Assembly (NCBI GenBank): GCA_018712705.1
Contig: DVGM01000034.1
Span: forward strand, 38,263-102,262
Reading direction: 5' to 3'
DNA length: 64,000 bases
Source of the DNA: Aphodousia faecalis
GTDB taxonomy: Bacteria > Pseudomonadota > Gammaproteobacteria > Burkholderiales > Burkholderiaceae_F
The notes beneath the pieces were generated by a model, which worked only from the letters and a program-made list of their open reading frames with translations, had not been told where the DNA came from and ran no database searches. This document shows, piece after piece, positions 1 to 9,484 of the stretch. A program made the translations under genes and the position numbers. The stretch's first letter is position 1, and each line of letters begins with the position of its first letter.

Positions 1-223
1 GGACGTTTTGGGTATTACCCGTCAGGTGATGTGTCTGGCCTTCCAATTGGGTGACGGTTTGACGAACTTTGTGACGCCGGTCTCCGCCGTCTTGGCTGCC
101 GCATTGTCCATGAGTGGAGTGGATTTGCGTCAATGGTGGCGTTATGTTTTACCGTACACAGGCATTACATTCATTATTGCTATTGTGGCTCTCACCATTC
201 TTCAATCGACTGGCTGGAGCTAA
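1..223 (+). CDS. C-terminal end of a YfcC-like membrane permease (partial)
   Basis: The reading frame is open from the window edge and ends at TAA 221-223, so only about the last 73 residues are seen. The fragment carries a GDGLTNFVTPVS stretch followed by a final hydrophobic helix. Such a G-D-x-x-T-N-x-x-T-P segment near the C-terminus is typical of the YfcC/C4-dicarboxylate anaerobic carrier and related ion-transporter families. The substrate cannot be inferred. The gene ends before a clear terminator and is separate from uvrA. Family call is from the motif only; the bulk of the protein lies outside the window. Confidence 0.6.
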   Translation, partial: DVLGITRQVMCLAFQLGDGLTNFVTPVSAVLAAALSMSGVDLRQWWRYVLPYTGITFIIAIVALTILQSTGWS

Positions 224-261
224 AGGCTCTTAACAAATAACAGAATAACTTCAAGCGGTTG

Positions 262-306
262 CCCTCAATACCTTCCCTAATTACCGGAGGTATTGAGGGT
301 CTTTTT
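262..306 (+). terminator. Rho-independent terminator after the YfcC-like permease
   Basis: Arms CCCTCAATACCT (262-273) and AGGTATTGAGGG (288-299) form a 12-bp stem followed directly by TCTTTTT. It separates the permease from uvrA. Confidence 0.85.
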
Positions 307-383
307 ATGCAGCAAAAATAATTTTGTTTGTATTGGGTTTAAGACGCTAAAATCAAAAGTTAACTTTTTGAAGGCGACACAGT

Positions 384-3230
384 ATGCACGGCGACATTCA
401 CATTCGTGGGGCTCGCACTCACAACCTAAAGAATATTGATCTGGATATTCCGCGTGATCAGTTGGTGGTTATCACGGGTTTGTCGGGGTCGGGGAAAAGT
501 TCTTTGGCTTTCGATACCTTGTATGCAGAGGGCCAGCGTCGCTATGTGGAAAGCTTGTCAGCCTATGCACGTCAATTTCTTGATCTGATGGAAAGACCGG
601 ATGTCGATTTGATTGAAGGACTTTCCCCGGCCATTGCCATTGAACAAAAAGCGGTTAACGGTAATCCGCGTTCAACGGTTGGCACCATCACCGAGATCAT
701 GGATTATCTTCGCCTATTGTTTGCTCGAGCCGGGACTCCCTACTGCCCAATCCATGGCTTGCCTTTGGAGGTCACGCCTGTATCTTCAATGGTTGACCGT
801 ATTTTGCAAGGTCCTGCAGAAAGCAAAATCATGGTTTTGGCGCCGGTCGTACGTCAGAAAAAATTAGACTTTGATCGCTTTTTCCAAGATATGCAGACTC
901 AGGGCTTTATTCGATTTAAAGTCGATGGCGTCCGCTATGAGGTGGAGACATTGCCACAACTTGATCCGAGGGAAAGGCATGACGTAGATGTCATCGTGGA
1001 TCGATTAAAAATTCGCCCTAATGCTTCGCAGCGCTTAGCAGAAAGCCTGGAGACGGCATTAAGGTTGGCCGATGGCCGTGTGGTCATCGAGGATATGGAC
1101 ACCGGTGAACGACAGCCTTTTTCAAGTCACTACTGCTGTCCGGAATGTGGTTATAGCATCGAAGAACTCGAACCAAGACTTTTTTCATTTAATAACCCTA
1201 TGGGAGCTTGTCCTGTGTGTAACGGCATGGGCGAGAGCATGGTTTTTACAGAAAAAAGCGTTGTCTGTCATCCGGAGTTGTCTTTAAGTTCAGGTGCTAT
1301 TCACGGTTGGGATAGGCGAAACCTATACAACTTTGATTTGATAGAAGCCGTAGCCAAAGCGGTTGGTTTTGATGCGGAGACGCCTTGGAATCAACTTAAG
1401 CGCAGTGATCAGGAAGCCGTGTTATGGGGTTTGGGTGACAAAACAATTGAGATGCCTTATCGACGGGCCGGAACTGTTACCTATAAAAAAGAGATCTTTG
1501 AAGGGGTGATCGCTATTTTGAACCGTCGCTATGCCGAAACTCAAAATGAGGCGGTTCGGGAGGAGTTAAACCGCTATCGAGAACTCAAAGTCTGTGATGC
1601 CTGTAAAGGAACACGGTTAAAAGAGGCGGCCAGACACGTTTTCATCGGACACGGGAACCATAAAAAGGCCATCTATGAAATCACAGCCATGCCTCTTTCT
1701 CAAGCTCATGAGTACTTCAGAGGACTCAAGATTGAAGGAAGTAAGGCAGAGGTTGGGAAAAAGTTGGTTGCGGCAATTGAGCAGCGATTGACTTTTTTAA
1801 CAGATGTCGGATTAGGTTATTTGACTCTTGATCGTCGGGCAGATACTTTGTCGGGCGGAGAGGCCCAGCGAATTCGTCTAGCCAGTCAAATCGGCTCGGG
1901 TCTGACTGGGGTGATGTATGTTTTGGATGAACCGTCTATCGGGCTGCATCAACGAGACAACGACCGACTGATAGAAACGTTAAAGCGCCTTCGTGATTTG
2001 GGTAATTCCGTCATTGTGGTTGAGCACGATGAGGATACGATTCGGGCGGCGGATTTTGTTGTCGATATGGGCCCGAGAGCTGGGGAAGACGGCGGCAGAG
2101 TTGTCGCCTTTGGGACACCTCAACAAATTACCCATAATCCGAATTCCCTGACCGGTCTTTATTTGAGCGGCGAGAAAAATATGCTGCCTTCAGGTAAGCC
2201 TAAACGCAGATCCGGAGAGGCTTTAAGACTGATAGGAGCCAAGGGGCATAACCTGAAAAATGTGGATTTGGAAATCCCGGTGGGTTTAATTACGGTTGTA
2301 AGCGGAGTCTCGGGGTCTGGTAAATCAACCTTGATCAATGACACGCTTTATCGTGCTTTGGCGCAAAAACTTTATCGAGCCAGTGCGTCGCCTGAACCTT
2401 TTGAGCGCATAGAAGGAAGCGAGCTATTCGATAAGGTTATCAGTGTGGACCAAAGCCCGATCGGTCGTTCTCCGCGTTCCAATCCCGCCACCTACACGGG
2501 TCTATTTACGCCGATCAGAGATCTTTTTGCTCAAACCCCCACTGCTAGAGAACGTGGTTATGACGCCGGCCGCTTTAGCTTTAACGTGAAGGGGGGAAGG
2601 TGTGAGGCTTGCCAGGGTGAAGGCTTTATTAAGGTCGAGATGAACTTTTTGCCGGATATGTATGTGCCATGTGAACATTGCCATGGTCAACGATACAATC
2701 GTGAAACGCTGGAGGTGCTCTATAAAGGACTCAATATTGCGGAGGTATTAAACCTAACCGTAGAGGAAGCTAGAAAGATTTTTGCCACGCATCCGATCAT
2801 ATCGCGTAAGTTGGATACTTTGGTGGATGTGGGGTTGGGGTACGTCAAATTGGGTCAAAGCGCTTTGACGCTTTCAGGCGGCGAAGCGCAGCGAATGAAG
2901 CTTGCTCTGGAATTGTCGAGGAAGGACACTTCCCAAACGCTTTACATTTTGGATGAACCTACAACAGGCCTTCATTTTGAGGATGTCAAAATGCTGGTTG
3001 AGGTTGTGAAAAAACTGCGTGATGCCGGCAACACCGTTGTAATCATTGAGCATAATTTGGATGTCATTGCCTCGGCCGATTGGGTTGTGGATATGGGGCC
3101 TGACGGAGGACAAGATGGCGGTGAAATCGTGGCCTGCGGAACGCCCGCACAAATTATGAAAAATAAAAAGAGTGTTACGGGGATTTATCTGAAAAAGCAT
3201 CTGGACGAGATTAAGGGAAAGAAAAATTGA
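384..3230 (+). CDS. uvrA: Excinuclease ABC subunit A
   Basis: UvrA is the damage-recognition ATPase of nucleotide excision repair and loads UvrB on lesions. The 948 residues match the usual family length. Two ABC ATPase modules are visible: Walker A GLSGSGKSS at about 32-40 and GVSGSGKST at about 643-651, each with an LSGGEAQR signature. Cys-rich zinc modules include CCPEC near 251, CPVC near 277, and CEAC/CEHC near 740-765. The ATG at 384 is preceded by AAGGCG. The stop overlaps the TTG start of the next gene by 4 nt, so the two are probably co-transcribed. Nothing in the sequence suggests loss of function. Confidence 0.98.
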   Translation: MHGDIHIRGARTHNLKNIDLDIPRDQLVVITGLSGSGKSSLAFDTLYAEGQRRYVESLSAYARQFLDLMERPDVDLIEGLSPAIAIEQKAVNGNPRSTVGTITEIMDYLRLLFARAGTPYCPIHGLPLEVTPVSSMVDRILQGPAESKIMVLAPVVRQKKLDFDRFFQDMQTQGFIRFKVDGVRYEVETLPQLDPRERHDVDVIVDRLKIRPNASQRLAESLETALRLADGRVVIEDMDTGERQPFSSHYCCPECGYSIEELEPRLFSFNNPMGACPVCNGMGESMVFTEKSVVCHPELSLSSGAIHGWDRRNLYNFDLIEAVAKAVGFDAETPWNQLKRSDQEAVLWGLGDKTIEMPYRRAGTVTYKKEIFEGVIAILNRRYAETQNEAVREELNRYRELKVCDACKGTRLKEAARHVFIGHGNHKKAIYEITAMPLSQAHEYFRGLKIEGSKAEVGKKLVAAIEQRLTFLTDVGLGYLTLDRRADTLSGGEAQRIRLASQIGSGLTGVMYVLDEPSIGLHQRDNDRLIETLKRLRDLGNSVIVVEHDEDTIRAADFVVDMGPRAGEDGGRVVAFGTPQQITHNPNSLTGLYLSGEKNMLPSGKPKRRSGEALRLIGAKGHNLKNVDLEIPVGLITVVSGVSGSGKSTLINDTLYRALAQKLYRASASPEPFERIEGSELFDKVISVDQSPIGRSPRSNPATYTGLFTPIRDLFAQTPTARERGYDAGRFSFNVKGGRCEACQGEGFIKVEMNFLPDMYVPCEHCHGQRYNRETLEVLYKGLNIAEVLNLTVEEARKIFATHPIISRKLDTLVDVGLGYVKLGQSALTLSGGEAQRMKLALELSRKDTSQTLYILDEPTTGLHFEDVKMLVEVVKKLRDAGNTVVIIEHNLDVIASADWVVDMGPDGGQDGGEIVACGTPAQIMKNKKSVTGIYLKKHLDEIKGKKN

Positions 3231-4117
3231 AGGTCGTTTTGTTTGGCGCAGGCGGACAAGTAGGAAGTTCTCTTCTAGAACTTTTTAGAGATGACTTCGA
3301 CTGGGTTTGTCCGCAGAAACAACAATTCGGTGGTGATTTGCTTTATCCCGAGGCAGTTTATCGATATCTCTTGTGTGAGCAACCCGAGGCTATTGTCAAT
3401 GCAGCGGCTTTTACGGCCGTTGATAAGGCTCCTCGCTATCTTTGTGAGGCTCAGACCGTCAACGCTGAAGCGCCGGCATTGATGGCTCAAGCCGCTTCGG
3501 AGTTGGGCGCGTATTTCGTGCATTTAAGTACGGATTATGTCTTTAACGGAAACGGAGAAAAAGCCTGGAAAGAATCCGATCAGAAGAATCCGGTTAACGC
3601 GTATGGGAAAACAAAGGCCAAAGGAGAGGATCTGGTTTTAAAACACGATTCCCAAGCGTTAATTCTCAGACTTTCCTGGCTTCACGCTCCTGGTCACCTC
3701 AATTTTGTTTCGAGTTTTTGTAAAAGGTTGCAGGAAAAATCGGAAGTTTCTGTCGTGACGGATCAATGGGGATCGCCCACTAGCGCAAGAGATGTGGCAG
3801 AAGTCATTAACCTTTTACTGAGTAAGGGCAAAAACGGTACACCTCTTCACGGCATTTATCATTTCGCCAATCAAGGTTTTTGTTCCCGCTATGAGTGCGC
3901 GCAATACATTCTTCGTGTTCTCAAGGAAGCTGGCATAAGTTGGGCTTCGAATAAAAATATTGTTCGCGCAAAAACCGCTGAGTATTTGTCGTCGGAACCG
4001 AGACCTCTTAATTGCCGACTTGATACTCAAAAACTTTGCTCGCAGCTGTCAATAGCACCTCGCCCCTGGCAGGAGGCGTTAGGTGCGACATTAAAACATT
4101 ATTGCCAAGAAATTTAG
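3227..4117 (+). CDS. RmlD-family dTDP-4-dehydrorhamnose reductase-like protein
   Basis: This is an extended short-chain dehydrogenase/reductase of 296 residues. It has a Rossmann motif GAGGQVGSSL at 7-16, STDYVFNG near 101, and a catalytic YGKTK near 125, the pattern of RmlD/RfbD, which reduces dTDP-4-dehydro-L-rhamnose. The start is a TTG inside the uvrA stop region (TTGA overlap), implying translational coupling. No rmlA, rmlB or rmlC lies nearby, so rhamnose synthesis cannot be confirmed and another nucleotide-sugar substrate is possible. It converges on galE, the two coding regions overlapping by 4 nt. Confidence 0.82.
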   Translation: MKVVLFGAGGQVGSSLLELFRDDFDWVCPQKQQFGGDLLYPEAVYRYLLCEQPEAIVNAAAFTAVDKAPRYLCEAQTVNAEAPALMAQAASELGAYFVHLSTDYVFNGNGEKAWKESDQKNPVNAYGKTKAKGEDLVLKHDSQALILRLSWLHAPGHLNFVSSFCKRLQEKSEVSVVTDQWGSPTSARDVAEVINLLLSKGKNGTPLHGIYHFANQGFCSRYECAQYILRVLKEAGISWASNKNIVRAKTAEYLSSEPRPLNCRLDTQKLCSQLSIAPRPWQEALGATLKHYCQEI

Positions 4118-5112
4118 TGACAATTTTTCTGGAAAGCCCAAGAGTGACGGCACATCTCATCGAGCCCATATTGTGCTTTCCAACCCAGTAATTCCAATGC
4201 ACGTTTAGGGTTGGCCCAATTGCTGCCGACATCGCCTGCACGACGCTCAACGATCTTATAGGGGATGGGTTTGCCACAGGCTTTTTCGTAGGCATGAATG
4301 ATATCGAGAACAGAGTAGCCGACACCTGTTCCTAAATTAATGGCGATCCATCCTTTGTGAGTCATGCTGTATTGCGCGGCGTTTACATGTCCCTTGGCCA
4401 AGTCCACAACATGGATGTAATCGCGTACGCCCGTACCGTCCGGCGTATCGTAATCATTGCCAAAAACGCGGACCGCTTCCAGTTGACCGGCGGCTACGCG
4501 GGCAACATAAGGTAATAGATTATTAGGAATGCCTCTTGGATTTTCGCCGATTAAACCGCTTTCATGCGCACCGATCGGGTTGAAGTATCTCAAGCAAACG
4601 GCGGACCATTCAGGGTCGCTCACACAGAGATCTGACAGAATTTCTTCGACCTGAAGTTTCGTGCGTCCGTACGGATTGGTGACCGATAACGGATGATTTT
4701 CGTCAAGCGGCAAATATTGGGGCGTACCATAAACTGTGGCACTTGATGAGAAAATAATGCGCTTGATGCCGAGATCTTTCATGGCACGTAAAAGCGTAAT
4801 TGTCCCGGTGATATTGTTGTCGTAGTACTCTAACGGTTTTTCCACGGACTCGCCAACCGCTTTCAGACCGGCGAAGTGCACAACCGCTTCAATGTGGTGT
4901 TTTTTGAGCACTTCATGCATACGGCTGTAGTCACGGATGTCGCCTTCCTCAAAGGTAACAGGCTTACCCAGTATTTCTTCAAGCCGCTCTAAGACGGAGG
5001 CGTCGCTATTGCAGAAATTGTCATAAATGACCACCTCATGGCCGCTTTTGGTCATTTCTACTGCCGTGTGTGAACCGATAAATCCGGCTCCGCCCGTGAG
5101 CAAAATACGCAT
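4114..5112 (-). CDS. galE: UDP-glucose 4-epimerase
   Basis: GalE interconverts UDP-glucose and UDP-galactose using bound NAD. The start is placed at the ATG at 5112, which has AGGAA just upstream and begins directly with MRILLTGGAGFIGSH. A longer in-frame extension to 5175 would add 21 unlikely residues. That gives 332 residues, close to the usual length of about 338. The NAD-binding GGAGFIGSH lies at 7-15 and the catalytic YGRTK at about 149-153, in family positions. With galU at 16.4 kb it can supply UDP-sugars for surface polysaccharide, but it stands as a single gene here. Confidence 0.95.
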   Translation of the reverse strand: MRILLTGGAGFIGSHTAVEMTKSGHEVVIYDNFCNSDASVLERLEEILGKPVTFEEGDIRDYSRMHEVLKKHHIEAVVHFAGLKAVGESVEKPLEYYDNNITGTITLLRAMKDLGIKRIIFSSSATVYGTPQYLPLDENHPLSVTNPYGRTKLQVEEILSDLCVSDPEWSAVCLRYFNPIGAHESGLIGENPRGIPNNLLPYVARVAAGQLEAVRVFGNDYDTPDGTGVRDYIHVVDLAKGHVNAAQYSMTHKGWIAINLGTGVGYSVLDIIHAYEKACGKPIPYKIVERRAGDVGSNWANPKRALELLGWKAQYGLDEMCRHSWAFQKNCH

Positions 5113-5202
5113 TTTTAAAATTCCTACAGTCGTCGAAATACCGAAAATGATACTGCAATAGTGCCGAATTAACATTAAGATGGACTAAAAAGGAATCCGT
5201 CC

Positions 5203-7452
5203 ATGTTTCGTCGAGTTTTTCAGTCCTTACTGCTTGCGTTAAGCCTTGTGCTTTGCTCGGTTGTCTCAGCCGAAACTGTGCAACATGCAAACTCTTTAAC
5301 GCTTAGCAGGCCCAAAGTCGCACTGGTTCTTTCAGGGGGCGGCGCGCGGGGCTTTTCACACGTTGGGGTTATCCGTGAATTAGAACGGCTAGGTGTAAAA
5401 ATTGATATTGTGGCCGGTACAAGCATGGGGGCCATGGTGGGTGGCGGTTATGCCTCGGGCTATTCCGTGGAGCAAATGCAAGACATTATTTTGGGCGTGG
5501 ATTGGAAAGAAATGTTTGCCCTGCGCCCGGATCGTGATGAGATTAACTGGCGTCGCAGGCAAGACGACTTCAAAGGATTGGGCACACAAGAAATAGGGTT
5601 ATCAAAAAAAGGAGTACTTTTCCCGGACTCTGTTGTTCCGGCTCAACACTTGGAAATCTTTTTACGATCCATAACGCGGCACGTCAGTTCAGTGACAGAC
5701 CTGTCAAAACTTTCTATCCCCTTTGCTGCGATTGCAACAGACTTGGATACCGGAGAGGCTGTTGTGATGCAAAAGGACGTTACATTGGCCGATGCCATGC
5801 GATCTTCAATGTCGGTGCCGGGAGCATTTTCTCCGTTTCCCTATAAAAACCATGTGCTGGTCGACGGTGGATTGGCGCAGAACCTTCCCGTTGAACAGGC
5901 CAAGGCTATGGGCGCGGACATCATTATTGCGGTTAATGCCGGCACACCTTTGGGAAAATCAAAAGATATTCACTCAGTGGCGGGCGTGATGGGACAAATG
6001 ATTGGCATTTTGACTGAAAGAAATGTGGATCACTCCAAATCCCTTTTGACTGAAAAAGACATTTTGATCACAACGGATTTAACCGGTTTCAATGCAGGGG
6101 ATTTCCAGAAAGCCGAGGCTATTATTGAAGCCGGCGAGAAAAGTGCCAAAAAATATGAACGTCAGTTGAAACGGTTGGCGGTTTCACAAGAAGCGTTTGA
6201 ACAATGGAACTTGGCCCGGCAGTCAGCGGTTCAGCCGCCTCAAGCCAGACAAGTTGCCTCAGTACAAGTTCAGGGGGTAGAGGTGGTTAATCCGAAAAGC
6301 GTTATAAAAAGCGCTGATTTGGATTTGACAAAACCCATTACGGAGGATCAGATCGCTCAAGCGAGCGCGAAAATTTGGGCAACGGATGATTTCACATTGG
6401 TTCCGTACACATTTGAACCGGGACCCAATGGGACTCAAACTTTAGTCTGGCGGCCACAGGAAAAACCTTGGGGTTACAACACTATTCGGGTTGGGGGAAA
6501 GATTTCTACGGACTTCAATCAGGAGCATACATTCGATTTCCTCGTGGCTCATACCATGGGGTGGTTAAATTCCTGGGGAGGAGAGTGGCGCAACGAAGCG
6601 CAAATTGGGAAGGATAGCTATTTTTCCACCAGTTTTTATCAGCCACTGGGTGCCGCCAGTCCGCTTTTTCTCATGCCTGAAATTCGTTATGAAAGTCAAC
6701 GATATGACTGGTACAACGGCTCCAGTCACGCACTGGCGACACTAAAAAATAAAACACTGGAGGGCTCTCTGTCTTTAGGTTTAGAACTTGGGAAAGCTTC
6801 TGTTTTTAAAGCCGGTGTTGGTTATGTTTCGGCTCAAAGTAAAGTTTCTGTTGGTGAAATCCCCGGCTATAACTCCATGGATGATGAAGCATCTTTTGTC
6901 GAAATCAGTTGGCAATACGATACGCTGGATAATGTTAATTTCCCGACGAAAGGTTTTTATTTGGATGCGCGCGCCAGGCGCTATGACCAGATGGAAAATT
7001 CTGCTGATCCCGAGGTCTCCGACTATTATGTGGAAACTATTTTCCCGTGGGATTGGGGTGATGGTTGGGTGAGTGTGTTGTCCGGCAAGGCCGGTTCTTC
7101 AACAATCCCGGGGCGCTATCCTTTGGGAGGACTTTTCAATATGTCCGGTGCCTACTACGGGCGATACAGTGGATCTGATATGGTCTTGGGCCGTCTGCAA
7201 TTATCAAAGCGTCTGCAACACACTGATGTCTTTGGTTTTCCCATTTACGTCGGAGCCGGATTTGAAATGGGGCGGGTTCAGGAAGATGTGCTGCCTACCT
7301 ACCTAAGTGATAAAGACCTGGGTGTGTGGAAAAAGGCAGTCAGTGCTTATGTGGCAGCCGATTCGATTTTTGGTCCCTTATATTTGGCTGTTGGTCAGAC
7401 AAGCGATAATGATTCAGCTGTGTACTTTTTCTGGGGACGTCCGTTACAGTAG
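5203..7452 (+). CDS. Patatin-like phospholipase fused to an Omp85-type barrel (PlpD-like, type Vd autotransporter)
   Basis: The 749-residue protein starts with a signal peptide (about residues 1-24, ending VVSAE). A patatin domain follows: oxyanion motif GGGARGF near 45, nucleophile motif GTSMG with serine near 74, and DGG with the catalytic aspartate near 222. A linker with a POTRA-like segment lies around 350-430. The C-terminal part, about 430 to the end, is rich in alternating aromatic/polar strands, like the surface-antigen (D15) barrel. This matches PlpD of Pseudomonas (about 730 residues), in which the barrel moves the lipase to the surface. A single gene on the plus strand, with only about 90 nt to divergent galE. 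Whether the passenger is released is unknown. Confidence 0.88.
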   Translation: MFRRVFQSLLLALSLVLCSVVSAETVQHANSLTLSRPKVALVLSGGGARGFSHVGVIRELERLGVKIDIVAGTSMGAMVGGGYASGYSVEQMQDIILGVDWKEMFALRPDRDEINWRRRQDDFKGLGTQEIGLSKKGVLFPDSVVPAQHLEIFLRSITRHVSSVTDLSKLSIPFAAIATDLDTGEAVVMQKDVTLADAMRSSMSVPGAFSPFPYKNHVLVDGGLAQNLPVEQAKAMGADIIIAVNAGTPLGKSKDIHSVAGVMGQMIGILTERNVDHSKSLLTEKDILITTDLTGFNAGDFQKAEAIIEAGEKSAKKYERQLKRLAVSQEAFEQWNLARQSAVQPPQARQVASVQVQGVEVVNPKSVIKSADLDLTKPITEDQIAQASAKIWATDDFTLVPYTFEPGPNGTQTLVWRPQEKPWGYNTIRVGGKISTDFNQEHTFDFLVAHTMGWLNSWGGEWRNEAQIGKDSYFSTSFYQPLGAASPLFLMPEIRYESQRYDWYNGSSHALATLKNKTLEGSLSLGLELGKASVFKAGVGYVSAQSKVSVGEIPGYNSMDDEASFVEISWQYDTLDNVNFPTKGFYLDARARRYDQMENSADPEVSDYYVETIFPWDWGDGWVSVLSGKAGSSTIPGRYPLGGLFNMSGAYYGRYSGSDMVLGRLQLSKRLQHTDVFGFPIYVGAGFEMGRVQEDVLPTYLSDKDLGVWKKAVSAYVAADSIFGPLYLAVGQTSDNDSAVYFFWGRPLQ

Positions 7453-7585
7453 TTAAATTATGGAATTTTGAAAGTTGAGCTCAAAGAAGAGTCGCTTGAT
7501 AATTAACATTCCTTTTATTCTCTGTTGAGGTGAATTCGATCTTTCTATTTATGTAAAACCTCAAATGAGAGCCTAGCGGTAATGT

Positions 7586-7643
7586 ATTTAAAAATTGGGA
7601 GTGTTAACAAGTCCAGAACGCAGACTTTTATAACACTCCCCAA
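7586..7643 (-). terminator. Terminator of the TRAP transporter operon
   Basis: Arms TTGGGAGTGTTA (7595-7606) and TAACACTCCCCAA (7631-7643), with an inner AAGTC/GACTT pairing, form a long hairpin. On the minus strand it is followed by AATTTTTAAA. It lies just past the dctM stop. Confidence 0.8.
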
Positions 7644-7658
7644 GTGGAAAAATTTACG

Positions 7659-8921
7659 CTAGGCAAATATTGTTAAAAGATCTGGAACAAAAATAAAAAC
7701 TATCAGAAGTAGAACATACGTTCCGATGTAGGGCAGTACCTCTTTAACAACGCTTTCGAAGCTAACATTGGCGATGTTGGCTGCGATAAAGAGATTAAGT
7801 CCAACAGGTGGAGTGAATTGACCAACCGCTAAGGCGATGATCGTAAATACACCGAAATAGACATTATCGATATGCAACGCATTGACCACGCCCATCATTG
7901 TCGGTACAAAAATAACCAAAGCGGCTACGTTGTCCAGAAACGTTCCCATAACCAACAAAACGAATAAGACGATGAACATCACCACGGTGACATCACTTGT
8001 AAAATTCATGATGCCGGCGGCAATTGACTGCGGTAATTGCTCGTAAGTGATGATGAACCCGAATAAATTGGCGGTTCCCATCAAGAACATGATAAGGGCT
8101 GAACTTTCCGCAGTGTCACGGAAAATTTTGATGAGTGACTTCCAAGTAAGATTTTTGTAGACAAAGAAGCCGATCAATAGGCCGTAAAGACAGGCAATTG
8201 CAGCAGATTCAGTTGGAGTGAAAATACCCGCATAAATACCGCCCAAGATGATAAAGGGCATCATCAAAGCGAGGATACTGCCACGAACAATCTCACCTAC
8301 TTTTTCTTTGGGAACAGGGGGTTCGGCTTGCAAGCCAGAACGCTTAGCGATGACATAGTTTGTAAAAACTAAAACCATCGCAATCAAAATACCAGGTACG
8401 ATTCCACAGAGAAACATCGCACCGATTGACGCTCCAGAGGAAACCCCATAAACCACCATGGTTAAGCTGGGAGGAATAATTAAACCAAGTGCTCCAGAGG
8501 CGGCGACAACTGCTGCAGAAAAAGCACCGTTATAGCCACGCTTGGACATCGAAGGAATCATAATAGAACCGATGGCGGCGGTGGTTGCTGGAGCAGAACC
8601 AGAAATTGCACCGAAAAAGGCTGAGGCGCCCGTGCTAACGTGGGCTAAACCTCCAGGATATTTTCCAACCAGCAGTGAGGCAAGACCTACCAGACGGTCT
8701 GAGATCTTGGCCTCAGCCATGATAGCGCCGGCCAACATGAACAATGGAATAGCCATGTAGGTGAATGTATTGACTCCGTTAAAAATCTTTTGGGGCAAGA
8801 GCAACAGAGGCATATGGCTACAAGTAACTAATGCCAATACGGAGGCAACACCTAGGGCGACCGCGATGGGGACGCTGATGAGCAACATTATGAAGAAAGC
8901 AACAAACAAAACAGTGACCAT
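7659..8921 (-). CDS. dctM: TRAP transporter large permease subunit (DctM family)
   Basis: DctM is the 12-helix channel subunit of a tripartite ATP-independent periplasmic transporter, driven by the ion gradient. The 420 residues are almost wholly hydrophobic helices. Family hallmarks are visible, including GASAFFGAISGSAPATTAAIG and a C-terminal GQFTPPVGLNLF. The start ATG is preceded by GGGAG. It is last in the order dctP-dctQ-dctM, with 11 nt between dctQ and dctM. The substrate class cannot be read from this subunit. A strong terminator follows. Confidence 0.93.
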   Translation of the reverse strand: MVTVLFVAFFIMLLISVPIAVALGVASVLALVTCSHMPLLLLPQKIFNGVNTFTYMAIPLFMLAGAIMAEAKISDRLVGLASLLVGKYPGGLAHVSTGASAFFGAISGSAPATTAAIGSIMIPSMSKRGYNGAFSAAVVAASGALGLIIPPSLTMVVYGVSSGASIGAMFLCGIVPGILIAMVLVFTNYVIAKRSGLQAEPPVPKEKVGEIVRGSILALMMPFIILGGIYAGIFTPTESAAIACLYGLLIGFFVYKNLTWKSLIKIFRDTAESSALIMFLMGTANLFGFIITYEQLPQSIAAGIMNFTSDVTVVMFIVLFVLLVMGTFLDNVAALVIFVPTMMGVVNALHIDNVYFGVFTIIALAVGQFTPPVGLNLFIAANIANVSFESVVKEVLPYIGTYVLLLIVFIFVPDLLTIFA

Positions 8922-8932
8922 AACGCGCTCCC

Positions 8933-9412
8933 TTATCTTTGTTTACCGTTACGGTAATTCTGGAATTCTTCAATAATCTGTTTGATGACGTAGATGATCG
9001 ACAATGCGGCGGCAAAAGGAATGGAGATCACAACGTAACCGACGGGAATGCCAGTCGAAGGTGACATTTGCAACATTGAACGTTGCGTCAGCGTCCAACC
9101 GTAATCCAACAATATGTAGAAGAAAATAAGCATGGCGACATAAGATAAAAGTCGCACAAACAGCCTTAAATTAAGGGGAAACTTTTCCACTAAAAAAGTA
9201 ACGGCGATGTGGGTTTTGTTATATACGGCGCAAGTGCTACCCAACATGACCACGTACACCATTGCGTAGATGGCCAATTCTTGCCCTTCAGGGAAAGGCA
9301 CGCTTAGGCAATAGCGGCAAACGATACCTACCAGCACGAGTACGGTCATGATCATCGTAATTAATGCTGCGCAAATCCCAACGAAATAATTAATCTTGTC
9401 AAGAATCTTCAT
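8933..9412 (-). CDS. dctQ: TRAP transporter small permease subunit (DctQ family)
   Basis: A 159-residue membrane protein with four predicted helices, the standard size and topology for DctQ, which couples the binding protein to DctM. It sits between dctP and dctM on the same strand. The family is divergent in sequence, so the call rests mainly on size, hydrophobicity and position. A GC-rich hairpin lies between it and dctP (9445-9470) and may set the relative amounts of binding protein and permease. Confidence 0.9.
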   Translation of the reverse strand: MKILDKINYFVGICAALITMIMTVLVLVGIVCRYCLSVPFPEGQELAIYAMVYVVMLGSTCAVYNKTHIAVTFLVEKFPLNLRLFVRLLSYVAMLIFFYILLDYGWTLTQRSMLQMSPSTGIPVGYVVISIPFAAALSIIYVIKQIIEEFQNYRNGKQR

Positions 9413-9444
9413 GACCTGTTTTCCTAAGAGTGATAAGAGGGAGA

Positions 9445-9470
9445 TCTCTCGGCGCGGTTGCGCCGAGAGA
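9445..9470 (-). other. Intercistronic hairpin between dctP and dctQ
   Basis: A perfect 11-bp stem, TCTCTCGGCGC / GCGCCGAGAGA, with a GGTT loop. No U-tract follows on the minus strand, so it looks like an mRNA-stabilising or processing element and not a terminator. Confidence 0.7.
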
Positions 9471-9484
9471 TAGCTAGATGAAAA

